From Bacteroides helcogenes P 36-108 (GTDB taxonomy: Bacteria > Bacteroidota > Bacteroidia > Bacteroidales > Bacteroidaceae): 64,000 nucleotides of DNA. The notes beneath the pieces were generated by a model that was not told the origin of the DNA, searched no databases, and saw only the letters and a program-made list of their open reading frames with translations. Positions 42,454-50,685 of this stretch are shown one piece after another. Position 1 is the first letter of the stretch. Every line of letters starts with the position of its first letter. A program made the translations under genes and the position numbers. The stretch lies in the NCBI RefSeq assembly GCF_000186225.1, contig NC_014933.1:930001-994000 (forward strand). Reading direction: 5' to 3'.

Positions 42454-43692
42454 TCATTTCAGTTTCATTCTCGACAGCCTTTCTCCGAATGTTAGATTCA
42501 GATTTAGGCTGAACCGGCTTTCTTGCATCAGGTTGCTCTGCGAATTTATTTGTTTCCGCCATGTGGCGCCCAGTGAAAGATACGAATAGCGTATGGGGAA
42601 GCTTGCGCCTATGCTGGCTTCCATGTATTGCATCTTTCCTCCTTTCAGGTTGATATATGAGTTTCCGAAACCTATCCCTCCCATCAGTTCCGTGGATCGG
42701 GGAAGGCGCGGGCTGGTGATGTAGCTTCCGCCGAGGTTCACTTTGTGCTGGTTTTCATACTTCATGGAAGTGTATGAGGAAGAATTGCGGCTCCAGTCCA
42801 GATAATTGTAGTCAGCGGTCAGTATCCAGCGCTGCGTGTTCATGCTGAGTCCGGCGCCAAGGTGCATGGGCAGGTATTGCGTGCGGCTGTGGTAATTCTT
42901 GTCAACGCTTTCGCTGGTGGAGGAGTTGCTGTAAGTAAGTGTATTATCGTGATGAATCTTGAACGAGGGGGCAAATACGGCTCCTGCTGTCCACTTCCGC
43001 TTTCCGGCGCTGAATTCGTAATGCAATCCGAAGTCGGCGTAGAAAGCTCTTTTGAAGGATTCATATTCCACCACGGCGTTTTCTTGCGTTTCACTTTGTG
43101 TCACGGTTCCTGTAATCATGCCTAAGTTCACTCCGACGGACAGATGCCTGTTGAGGACAAAAGCGTTGGTGAGGTAGCAGCGGTATAGTCCGCCTGTTCC
43201 CTCAAACAGCGAATAAGTATAGTTGCCGGGTATGCCCTCTACTTCTTCCTCGGTCTGGATGACGTAGCCCACGCTGCTGTATGGTGCTGCCCCTATGACG
43301 GCATACCAGCGCGGCAGGACACGGAACCCCATGCTGATGCGGTTGGGATTTCCGGTGAAGGCGGTGCTGTGTTCGCTCAGGAAAGAATAGCGGGCATAGG
43401 AGGCAGATGCGCCTACGTCGAATATGAAGCAGGTACTGTCCATACGGGTGATGGCTGCCGGATTAAGCGTATTCTGAAATCCGATGCGATTCAGGGCGAT
43501 GCCCACATTGCCCATGCCGGCATAGCGTCCGCCGTCTCCGGGGGAGAGTTCGCCCACGCCGTACATGGAAGTGGGCAGGCTGGTGGCATTTTGGGCAGTT
43601 ACAGGCAGGGAAGCTGCGGAGAAGGCTGCCGCAGAAAGAATCGCCACAGAGAAGTTGCGCGGTAGCTTGGGCATAGAATGGAAGTGTCTCAT
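42454..43692 (-). CDS. Outer-membrane barrel protein
   Basis: 412 residues. Signal peptide ending VTA-Q; the mature start MYGVGELSPGDGGRYAGMGNVGIALNRIGFQNTLNPAAI is like the FadL/PorV-type start of several Bacteroidota outer-membrane proteins. The remaining sequence alternates in barrel style and ends SRFSLNLNLTFGERL. Ligand unknown. The ATG overlaps the stop of the DUF4270 gene (ATGA at 43689-43692), so the two are translationally coupled and presumably work together. Confidence 0.82.
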   Translation of the reverse strand: MRHFHSMPKLPRNFSVAILSAAAFSAASLPVTAQNATSLPTSMYGVGELSPGDGGRYAGMGNVGIALNRIGFQNTLNPAAITRMDSTCFIFDVGASASYARYSFLSEHSTAFTGNPNRISMGFRVLPRWYAVIGAAPYSSVGYVIQTEEEVEGIPGNYTYSLFEGTGGLYRCYLTNAFVLNRHLSVGVNLGMITGTVTQSETQENAVVEYESFKRAFYADFGLHYEFSAGKRKWTAGAVFAPSFKIHHDNTLTYSNSSTSESVDKNYHSRTQYLPMHLGAGLSMNTQRWILTADYNYLDWSRNSSSYTSMKYENQHKVNLGGSYITSPRLPRSTELMGGIGFGNSYINLKGGKMQYMEASIGASFPIRYSYLSLGATWRKQINSQSNLMQESRFSLNLNLTFGERLSRMKLK

Positions 43693-45005
43693 TTCTCGTT
43701 GTATATTTTAAATCTTACATCTAATCGGCATTGTCTTTCCTGGGTGGGATCGTTGGCAAAAATCACTTGCTTGAAGGTGTTGGTACTCTCCTCGTCGCTG
43801 AGGCTCATCAGCAGCTTCTGCCGTTTGGTTCCCCATGTGCCGAAATTGTTGCGGGCAAATTCGGTGAGGTCGAAGGAGTAGTAGGTCTCTTTGCCATACA
43901 TCTCGTCTTTGGTCAGGTTTCCGGTCTGCACCGTCACTCCGTCGCTGCCATATACGTAGTCTTCCAGCACGTTGTTTTCGTTGGTGATGTATAGGCGTAT
44001 ATCATTGGGAAGCTGATTGTTGTCGTAGCTTTTGAACTTAGGATAGAGGTATAGCGTGGCGCTCTCTATGGAGACTATTTCGCCTTTGCTTTTCAGGTCG
44101 TTCAGAAAGGGAAATTCCAGTTGGTTGTAGAATCCCGTCATTCCCTGCATATAGGCAAGGTTACCTGTGGCGGTGGAGTGGACGAGGTTTTCTATCCCGC
44201 TTTCTATGGATGCGAGGGGAGTGTCGGTGCGGTCGTGGGTGATGCCTGTGTAAGCATAGTTGGTGTTGACGCTGAAGGTCAATACTTGTTCGGTGCGCTG
44301 TTCCGCCACTTCCTTGTAATAGAGGTTGAGGCTCATGGCAGAATCGTTCACCATGAATCCGGTGATGCATTGCCCGTCGGTTTCGGGTACAAAGGCGAGT
44401 CCGGGGAATTTCTTCTTGAACTTGTCCTGGCTGTCAAAGTATTCGTCTTGTGCCACAAGGTCATTCAGCAGTTCCTGTCCCCATGAGTCGGACAGGCGTA
44501 TGGTCACTTCCTTTTTCCGGCCGGGGCGGGGAGTGAACGTAAAGCTGAAGAGAGGAGTGTCTTCCAGTTGCCGCTTGGTTGTGCTGTAAAGCCCTTCATC
44601 ATCGTCCAGTATGATGGGGTACTTCAGTTTATACACTGAGATGCGCTGCTGCGTCAGGGTGTCTCCCCAAAAGTGTCCGGAGGGTGTCATCCGCAGCACA
44701 AGCGAGTCGAGGGTATAGGTGTAGTCTTCGTTGGGGGTGAAGCTGTTGGTGGAATATTCGGCATAGTAGGCGGCGGTCACTTCGCCCCACGAACTGTCCT
44801 TGATGTGTCCCAACTGACAGATGCTGTCGCCCCTGGTGGATATGGAGTCCAGCAGAATGGTGCTGATGTCCACCGAACAGGTATCTACATATATATTGTA
44901 GAAGGAACTTTCCACCAAGCTCTGTCCGAGCGCCGAATTTTCGTCCTGACAGGAGCAGAAGATGGCGGAGAGCATAAACAAGCCGTATAATAACTTCTTC
45001 TTCAT
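43689..45005 (-). CDS. DUF4270 surface lipoprotein
   Basis: 438 residues. Lipoprotein signal with CSC (Cys17/Cys19), then the DUF4270 layout: SFYNIYVDTCSVDISTILLDSISTRGDSICQLGHIKDSSWGEVTAAYYAEY, LDSLVLRM, GNLAYMQGMTGFYNQLEFPFLNDLKSKGEIVSIESATLYLYPKF. The family is common in Bacteroidota and has no known function; predicted beta-rich. First gene of a two-gene leftward operon; a one-off promoter box TTCCTTTG (45032-45039) precedes it. Confidence 0.87.
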   Translation of the reverse strand: MKKKLLYGLFMLSAIFCSCQDENSALGQSLVESSFYNIYVDTCSVDISTILLDSISTRGDSICQLGHIKDSSWGEVTAAYYAEYSTNSFTPNEDYTYTLDSLVLRMTPSGHFWGDTLTQQRISVYKLKYPIILDDDEGLYSTTKRQLEDTPLFSFTFTPRPGRKKEVTIRLSDSWGQELLNDLVAQDEYFDSQDKFKKKFPGLAFVPETDGQCITGFMVNDSAMSLNLYYKEVAEQRTEQVLTFSVNTNYAYTGITHDRTDTPLASIESGIENLVHSTATGNLAYMQGMTGFYNQLEFPFLNDLKSKGEIVSIESATLYLYPKFKSYDNNQLPNDIRLYITNENNVLEDYVYGSDGVTVQTGNLTKDEMYGKETYYSFDLTEFARNNFGTWGTKRQKLLMSLSDEESTNTFKQVIFANDPTQERQCRLDVRFKIYNEK

Positions 45006-45136
45006 CGTCTTTTCTTTTTTTTAATTCGGGCGCAAAGGAAGATGAAACTTCGTTATCTTCCTATTAAAATCGGCAGTCTGCCCGTTTTTATCGGTAAAGC
45101 CGTTTAACGGGAAATTCAAGCCGTTCGTCGGTTATT

Positions 45137-45168
45137 TTTGTAGGTGTGGTTCGGGCGGTTTACTTTTG
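45137..45168 (+). promoter_or_regulatory. Bacteroides promoter for Kelch/DUF4907 operon
   Basis: TTTG (45137-45140) and TACTTTTG (45161-45168) with 20 bp between, 41 bp upstream of the ATG at 45210. The TTTG is itself part of a second -7-like TATTTTTG (45133-45140). Confidence 0.75.
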
Positions 45169-45209
45169 CGGCTAAAAATTAGTAATCTAAAACAAGTTCT
45201 GAAGAAAAG

Positions 45210-46289
45210 ATGAATAGACTATTATTAGGGATGGCTCTGCTGGTTGCCTTGTGCCTGGCCGGCAGTTGCACGGAGGACGACGAATACACGCAGGGACAAT
45301 GGATGAAGAAGGCGAGCTACAATGGCATATACCGCGGTTACGCTTCCAGCTTTACCATCGGTGACAAGGGCTATCTGTGTTGCGGATTTTATGGAGCCAA
45401 CAAGAATTATCTGAATGACCTTTGGGAATATGACATGAGCGCCAACACTTGGACGCAGTGTGCAGACATGCCTACCGTGGGGCGCAAGGGCGGTGTAGGC
45501 TTTGCCGTAAACGGCAAGGGCTATATCACTACCGGTTCTGTGAAGGACGGAGGATCGTCTTATTGTGTGGCGGACACGTGGGAGTATGATCCTGCCGCGG
45601 ATGCCTGGACACAGAAGGATAACTTCAAGGGTGGTGTGCGCGACGGTGCATTGGCTTTCACCATCAACGGTCATGGTTATGTGGGCACGGGGCGCAACAA
45701 TGACGCTACCGGCAACGAGAGCGCTTATAAGATGGACTTCTACCGCTTTGATCCGGATGCCGCCGAAGGGTCGCAATGGACGGCTGTAAGCGGATATGCA
45801 GGTGAGAAAAGGTATTATGCCACAGCCTTTGTCATCAATAATGTGGCATATATCTGTTGCGGAAAGAACAACAGTATCGACTTGGTGGATTTTTGGAAGT
45901 TCGACGGAAGCACTTGGACGCAGTTGCGCGACATTGCAAATACCGACTCGGACAACGACTATGACGATGACTATGCCATCACACGTTCGGGGGCCGTGTC
46001 TTTCGTCATCAACGGCAAGGGCTATGTGGCCACCGGAAGTCGCAGCGGCACGCTGAGCAGCAACTACTGGATGTACGATCCGGCTGCCGACTTGTGGTAT
46101 GGTGATTCCGACGACGATTTCACTCCGCTTACCAATGTGCATAATTATCCTTCGGGCGCTTCCTCGCGTGAGGCTGCCGTTTCCTTCTCCAACGGGGAGC
46201 GTGGCTTTGTACTGACGGGACAGAGCAGTTCCAGCTACTTTGATGATGTTTACGAGCTTCTGCCTGATGAACAAGAGGATGCGAATTAA
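45210..46289 (+). CDS. Kelch-repeat lipoprotein
   Basis: 359 residues. Lipobox AGSC (Cys20), then six Kelch-like blades, each with a GxGY/GGVGFAVNGKGYI-type glycine pair and a DLWEYDMSANTWTQ-type tryptophan strand (for example near 70-85, 125-138, 225-238 and 285-298). Such beta-propellers bind protein or sugar partners. Acidic throughout. It opens a two-gene operon with the DUF4907 gene, divergent from the DUF4270 operon, so the four genes may make one surface complex. Confidence 0.92.
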   Translation: MNRLLLGMALLVALCLAGSCTEDDEYTQGQWMKKASYNGIYRGYASSFTIGDKGYLCCGFYGANKNYLNDLWEYDMSANTWTQCADMPTVGRKGGVGFAVNGKGYITTGSVKDGGSSYCVADTWEYDPAADAWTQKDNFKGGVRDGALAFTINGHGYVGTGRNNDATGNESAYKMDFYRFDPDAAEGSQWTAVSGYAGEKRYYATAFVINNVAYICCGKNNSIDLVDFWKFDGSTWTQLRDIANTDSDNDYDDDYAITRSGAVSFVINGKGYVATGSRSGTLSSNYWMYDPAADLWYGDSDDDFTPLTNVHNYPSGASSREAAVSFSNGERGFVLTGQSSSSYFDDVYELLPDEQEDAN

Positions 46290-46291
46290 AT

Positions 46292-46618
46292 ATGGAAATG
46301 AAAACTAAAGTGTTTTATAAGCGTTTGTTTATTATGATTGGCGTGCTGTCCGTAGTGACGGCATGCCTTTTTTTCACACTTCGCCGTCCGGTGCTGCACT
46401 GTGAGGGTATGCGGGTGCAGGGTGGATACGGATATGTGGTGCTTCATGGGCGTGATACGCTGATTCTTCAGCCTTATATGCCGGCAGTGGGCGGAGGCAT
46501 GCCTTTTGCTACGGAAAAAGAAGCATTGAAGGCAGGCCGGCTTGTTTGCCGCAAGCTCTCCGAGGGGCAGCCGCCCACGTTGAGCAGGGAGGAGGTGGAG
46601 GCTTGCATATCACGGTGA
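46292..46618 (+). CDS. DUF4907 membrane-anchored protein
   Basis: 108 residues. One N-terminal membrane helix (about 11-30), then the DUF4907 pattern: GGYGYVVLHGRDTLILQPYMPAVGGGMPFATEKEALKAGRLVCRKL. Function unknown. Its start is 2 bp after the Kelch-gene stop, so it is certainly cotranscribed with it. Confidence 0.87.
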   Translation: MEMKTKVFYKRLFIMIGVLSVVTACLFFTLRRPVLHCEGMRVQGGYGYVVLHGRDTLILQPYMPAVGGGMPFATEKEALKAGRLVCRKLSEGQPPTLSREEVEACISR

Positions 46619-46738
46619 TTGTCTCATCTTGTTCATTGATTTCGGATTCTTTCTGAAGCAGAAATCCTTTTTCACTCGCCACACAAATCACTATGTTCCT
46701 TGTAATAGAACAATATCCCCAAGAAGAACTCTCAAAGC

Positions 46739-46765
46739 AATGCTGATTAGGATTTAATCAGCATT
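46739..46765. repeat. Perfect 11-bp inverted repeat before NVEALA cassette
   Basis: AATGCTGATTA (46739-46749), 5-nt loop, complement at 46755-46765. No T-run follows on either side, so it could be a weak stop for the DUF4907 operon or a regulator site of the next promoter, which begins 70 bp on. Confidence 0.6.
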
Positions 46766-46834
46766 ATAGGCATAGAAAGAGTTAAATATAGTCAATATAT
46801 TATGTCGAGAAGTAAGGGTGTCATATTTTATCTC

Positions 46835-46842
46835 TATATTTG
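46835..46842 (+). promoter_or_regulatory. Promoter -7 box for NVEALA cassette
   Basis: TATATTTG 28 bp upstream of the ATG at 46870; no good -33 TTG. Confidence 0.6.
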
Positions 46843-46869
46843 TTATATAAAATATTAAATTTTACTTTT

Positions 46870-47169
46870 ATGAAAAATACACTAAAAATCACCTTGCTAA
46901 TCGTATGTGTTTCTTTTGCGGGTTATAATATTGCCAAAACACAAGAAAGCGTACCGTTTTTTGATACGAATTTAGCTAATATAGAAGTTCTGGGAGATGA
47001 AGAATCATTAGGATGTGGAGGAGTTGCTACATGGGTTCCTAATTCATATTTAGGTAGCAGCAATTGTTGGAATGGAGGAACACACAAAAAATGTAAGTCT
47101 ATGAATCGTGTGTGCTGTAATCCGGCAGAACAGACAGATTGTAAAGGGGTTGTATCGCTTGGACTCTGA
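46870..47169 (+). CDS. NVEALA-type peptide precursor with six-cysteine core
   Basis: 99 residues. Hydrophobic leader with FAGYN (16-20), then NLANIEVLG (34-42), the NVEALA-motif position of this Bacteroidales precursor family. The C-terminal part is a Gly/Ser/Asn-rich core with six cysteines (49, 66, 75, 82, 83, 91). Length and layout fit a secreted small peptide or ribosomal natural-product-like precursor. Function of the family is not known. The start is the ATG at 46870. It is followed after 4 bp by the propeller gene and then by a thiol-redox gene and a transglutaminase-like gene. Confidence 0.85.
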   Translation: MKNTLKITLLIVCVSFAGYNIAKTQESVPFFDTNLANIEVLGDEESLGCGGVATWVPNSYLGSSNCWNGGTHKKCKSMNRVCCNPAEQTDCKGVVSLGL

Positions 47170-47173
47170 ATGG

Positions 47174-48349
47174 ATGATTATGGTGAGATCGATATTTTGC
47201 TTGATGTCTACCTTATTTATAGTAGGTGCATGTACTCAGCATCCTAATCATGTGGAAAATGATTATATGACGGTTCAGCTTCCATTGGCTAATAAGGAAA
47301 ATAAACTGAATCTTTCCGAGGTAGCTGACTCCATAAATTATGTCATATTGGAAACGAATGCAGACTGTTTAATAGGAACTGTTGATAAAATATTAGTAAC
47401 GGATAATGGTAATTTCTTGATAGTGGATAAAGAAATATCATCTTCCGTTTATCTATATGATAAGGATGGGCGTTTCTTGAGAAAAATTGGAGAAGCAGGA
47501 ATGGGGAAGGGAGAATATACCGTGATTGAGGATGTTGTCTGCTATCATAATTGGATTTATATTTGGGATAGTTCTGCAAAGAAGGTTTTGAAATTTGCGG
47601 AGAATGGAGCGTTTTTAGATTCTTGTCCATTTGAATATTCTGCTTATTCAATTTGTTGTCTTGGTGAAGATAAGTTGGCTTTTTGTTGTGACTATACTCC
47701 TAATCGTAGTTTATATTCCAATCATCAATATCCAAGCCTTATTTTTCTTGATATGAAAAAAAATAAGGTGAAGTCTGCTCTTTTTTTTGATTCTGATATA
47801 TCTTGTCGAGCTTATCTTTCAACTTTAAATAATTTATGTAACAATCACCTCTATCTTCCCTTGAATGACACGATTTACAACATTACATCATCTGGCATTG
47901 GGAAAAAGATGGTTTTGCAATATGCAGAGCATTATGTAAAAAACAGGAATGCTTATATAGACCGTTCCAAGTCAGAACGGTTGTCTGCAGATGATGCCAG
48001 TAAATCTTTTGTAGAGGATATGTTTCCTCATTTGATTACTTATTTTGCTTGTGATGAGGTAAATGTACTTTTTATGCGAATGAATAAATTTCTTTATTAT
48101 GGATTTTACTATCCGAAATCGGGAGTATATAAAGAATGTTCATCAAAGAATGGTTTTCCTATCGTCAATGATATTGATAGCATAGCTGTTTTTTCGCCTC
48201 GATATTCTAAAGGAAACATTATTTATGGTACTGCGGAGCCTTCTCAACTTATTGAGAGAAAGTCTTCAAATCCATCTTTGTCGCAGAGTATAAAAGAATT
48301 AGCAGAAGATTCTAACCCTGTTGTTGTTAAAATATTCATGAAAGAATAA
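47174..48349 (+). CDS. Six-bladed beta-propeller lipoprotein
   Basis: 391 residues. Lipobox VGAC (Cys20), then NHL/six-bladed-propeller-like repeats: KLNLSEVADSINYVILETNADCLIGTVDKILVTDNGNFLIVDKEISSSVYLYDKDGRFLRKIGEAGMGKGEY is the typical first blade of the Bacteroidales family that accompanies NVEALA peptides. The rest is strand-rich with paired cysteines. It probably binds the peptide or another surface partner. Alternative starts within the first codons (47180) change little. AT-rich codon use like the rest of the cassette. Confidence 0.88.
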   Translation: MIMVRSIFCLMSTLFIVGACTQHPNHVENDYMTVQLPLANKENKLNLSEVADSINYVILETNADCLIGTVDKILVTDNGNFLIVDKEISSSVYLYDKDGRFLRKIGEAGMGKGEYTVIEDVVCYHNWIYIWDSSAKKVLKFAENGAFLDSCPFEYSAYSICCLGEDKLAFCCDYTPNRSLYSNHQYPSLIFLDMKKNKVKSALFFDSDISCRAYLSTLNNLCNNHLYLPLNDTIYNITSSGIGKKMVLQYAEHYVKNRNAYIDRSKSERLSADDASKSFVEDMFPHLITYFACDEVNVLFMRMNKFLYYGFYYPKSGVYKECSSKNGFPIVNDIDSIAVFSPRYSKGNIIYGTAEPSQLIERKSSNPSLSQSIKELAEDSNPVVVKIFMKE

Positions 48350-48358
48350 GTGAAATCT

Positions 48359-48967
48359 ATGTATGCTAAAATTAGTAAATACCTTGTCTATATAGCAATC
48401 GTCGTAGTTATTGTTGTATCAGAAATTAATTATTATAAATTGAAAGGTATTCTGGATAGCAATAAAGGTGTTATTGAAATGGTAGGCATGGAACGTGATT
48501 TACTGTTTGATAACATAATGTTGCATTATACCTATAATGAAACAAAGTTATTCGATGTTGAAGTCGTCAATGAAGATGATAGTCAACAGAAATTATCAGA
48601 ACTATTTAATGATGATTATAAATTAGTATTTAGGTTTTCTTATCTCCACTGTTCATCATGCATAAGTTCAATCTTTGAGGAATTGATAAAATTGAGTAAT
48701 GATATACCTAAAGATCGATTTTTAATAATAGGAAGTTATGAAAATAAAAGAGCTTTTCTATCTTTCAAAAAGAATCATAAGATATCTTATCCAATGTACT
48801 TTGTCAAAGAAGGAACTGATAAAAATAAAATTTTGGAGGCAGAAAATATGCCTTATTTCTGCTTATTGAATCATGATTTAGTTGTACAAGATTTATTTAT
48901 TCCATTGAAAGAAATCCCACTATATTTGAAAAGGTATTTAAAGGTGATAGAGAGAAAATATTTTTAA
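48359..48967 (+). CDS. Membrane-tethered thioredoxin-like protein
   Basis: 202 residues. One membrane helix at 8-24, then a redoxin-like domain with a CSSC motif at Cys98-Cys101 (FRFSYLHCSSCISSIFEEL), in the place of the thioredoxin CxxC. The helix after it and a FLIIGSY strand fit the fold, and the closing ENMPYFCLLNHDLVV keeps a cis-proline-like NMPYF. It should face the periplasm and could form or shuffle disulfides in the six-cysteine peptide. A GTG at 48350, immediately after the upstream stop, is an alternative start. Confidence 0.83.
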   Translation: MYAKISKYLVYIAIVVVIVVSEINYYKLKGILDSNKGVIEMVGMERDLLFDNIMLHYTYNETKLFDVEVVNEDDSQQKLSELFNDDYKLVFRFSYLHCSSCISSIFEELIKLSNDIPKDRFLIIGSYENKRAFLSFKKNHKISYPMYFVKEGTDKNKILEAENMPYFCLLNHDLVVQDLFIPLKEIPLYLKRYLKVIERKYF

Positions 48968-49062
48968 TTGGCATATCAAAGAGAGCGTTTCGTTAGAAAT
49001 ATAAGATTGATTTATGCTCACCTTCAAATGTGATTGGTATTTACCTTTTTTAGTGAAATGTT

Positions 49063-50496
49063 ATGAATGTTATTTTTCTTCTCCTTTTTCTTTTTTTCTT
49101 TTCTAATTGTAATAATAGTCGCATAAATTGTGTTCTCAAATGTGCAGGAGAAAATGCTTTAGAGTTAGAAAAAGTTTTAATTCACTATCAAGATAGTAGC
49201 TTGAAATTGGAGGCTGCTAAATTTTTGATAGAAAATATGATGGAAAAAAGTAGTATTGAATACTTTTTTATAGATTCGCTTCAAAGACAAGTTTCTTTAG
49301 ATACGTTATCATTTAAAGATATGTCTCTATTTGAAGCTTATTTAAGGAGAGGACATTTTGTTCAGAAAAAAACATTACCTGATGTGCAGTGTATCACAGC
49401 AGATTATTTGATTGAAAATATAGATTTGGCATTTGAGGCTCGCAAAAGGTATCCTTGGTGCGCGCAGTTATCGTTTTCTGAATTTTGCAGAAAAGTTCTT
49501 CCCTATCGTATAGGGCAGGAACCATTGGATAGATGGCGGAGTAAGTACTTTAAACAATACAGGCAGTTAGCAGATTCTTTAGCTGCACATAAAGTGCAAA
49601 TGGAAGATGTTGTATTTTGGATAAATAAATTATCCAATAAAAAATATATTCATGAAATGTCGTGTTATTCTGGGAATATGTCTGTTGATGTTATTGAACA
49701 TTATGGAGGAGGTACTTGTACTGATTTAGCTTTGAATGCGGTACAGGTCATGAGGTCTATTGGTATTCCACTTAATTTGGATATTATACCTTATCATGGA
49801 AAAGTGAATGGAGGGCATGCTTACAATAGTTTTATTGATTCTAAAGGGCGGTTTACTTATTTTTCCCCTTATGAAAGAAGACCTGAGAGAAAAAAATGGA
49901 TAGCACCTTTGGTACAACGAGTTAATTATGAATATAATCAAATGAATATTCCTCAAAGGCAATGGAATAAACTCCTAACGAGTCCAACTCTTGAAAATGT
50001 AACATCGCAATACTTTCATGTTACTGATATAAAAGTTCCAGCTACGTATTTGGCGACATTTAATAGAGGGCATTTTAACATTATAGCTCAATCAACTGTG
50101 CATAATGGAGAAACAGTTTTCTCTCAGATAACTTGTGGGCTTCTCTATTTCCCATTTAACGAAAAAAATGGGAAATTAGTAGCAACTTCTAATCCTTTTA
50201 TTCTGAATGGATTTGGAGAGGTATGCTATATTACGATAAAAGAAGAGCCAATACAGATAATTAATATTGGTCTTTATGATGTAAAAAGGAAAATAAAATT
50301 AGAGAATTCTGTATATAAATTATATTATTGGAATAATGATTGGATAAAGATTTCAGAAGCTCTTCCCAAAGATTCGGTTACCATAAATTTTGGGGAAATA
50401 GATAGAAAAGGCTTATTTCTTATTAGGGGAAAGAACTTTATGGAAAAAATGCAGCGCCCTTTTATTGTTGGCGATAAAGGTGTGGAATTTTATTGA
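49063..50496 (+). CDS. Transglutaminase-like lipoprotein
   Basis: 477 residues. Lipobox FSNC (Cys16), a helical region with the LPYRIGQEPLDRWR motif (146-159) of a large Bacteroides family, then a transglutaminase-like papain fold: HYGGGTCTDLALNAVQVMRSIGIP with Cys219 and GGHAYNSFID with His252; the third acidic residue may be Asp259. The C-terminal third is beta-rich. Expected activity is a protease, amidase or acyl transfer reaction at the cell surface; substrate unknown. It follows the thioredoxin-like gene by 95 bp with no clear new promoter. Confidence 0.87.
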   Translation: MNVIFLLLFLFFFSNCNNSRINCVLKCAGENALELEKVLIHYQDSSLKLEAAKFLIENMMEKSSIEYFFIDSLQRQVSLDTLSFKDMSLFEAYLRRGHFVQKKTLPDVQCITADYLIENIDLAFEARKRYPWCAQLSFSEFCRKVLPYRIGQEPLDRWRSKYFKQYRQLADSLAAHKVQMEDVVFWINKLSNKKYIHEMSCYSGNMSVDVIEHYGGGTCTDLALNAVQVMRSIGIPLNLDIIPYHGKVNGGHAYNSFIDSKGRFTYFSPYERRPERKKWIAPLVQRVNYEYNQMNIPQRQWNKLLTSPTLENVTSQYFHVTDIKVPATYLATFNRGHFNIIAQSTVHNGETVFSQITCGLLYFPFNEKNGKLVATSNPFILNGFGEVCYITIKEEPIQIINIGLYDVKRKIKLENSVYKLYYWNNDWIKISEALPKDSVTINFGEIDRKGLFLIRGKNFMEKMQRPFIVGDKGVEFY

Positions 50497-50685
50497 CACT
50501 ATCAGAAAAACTTCTGAAAGAATAGAATGTGAACTTATTTATTTCGTCAAAAAGTTAATGTTATGCCTTTTTCATGGATATGGTATGCACTTTATAGCCT
50601 TTTTTGCAAAAAGAAAGGAGTAGAGAGAGCTTTTTTGAGATAGAAGTATTATCTTTCGGACTTGAATCTATAATGTGGAAAAACC

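Noticed and set aside
45225..46274. 349-codon leftward open frame opposite the Kelch gene
   Set aside because: Mirror frame of a repeat-rich gene; the forward frame has a lipobox, Kelch blades and a good promoter.
50563..50643. 26-codon frame between the cassette and lpdA
   Set aside because: Short, without a ribosome-binding site or conserved features visible; likely chance.
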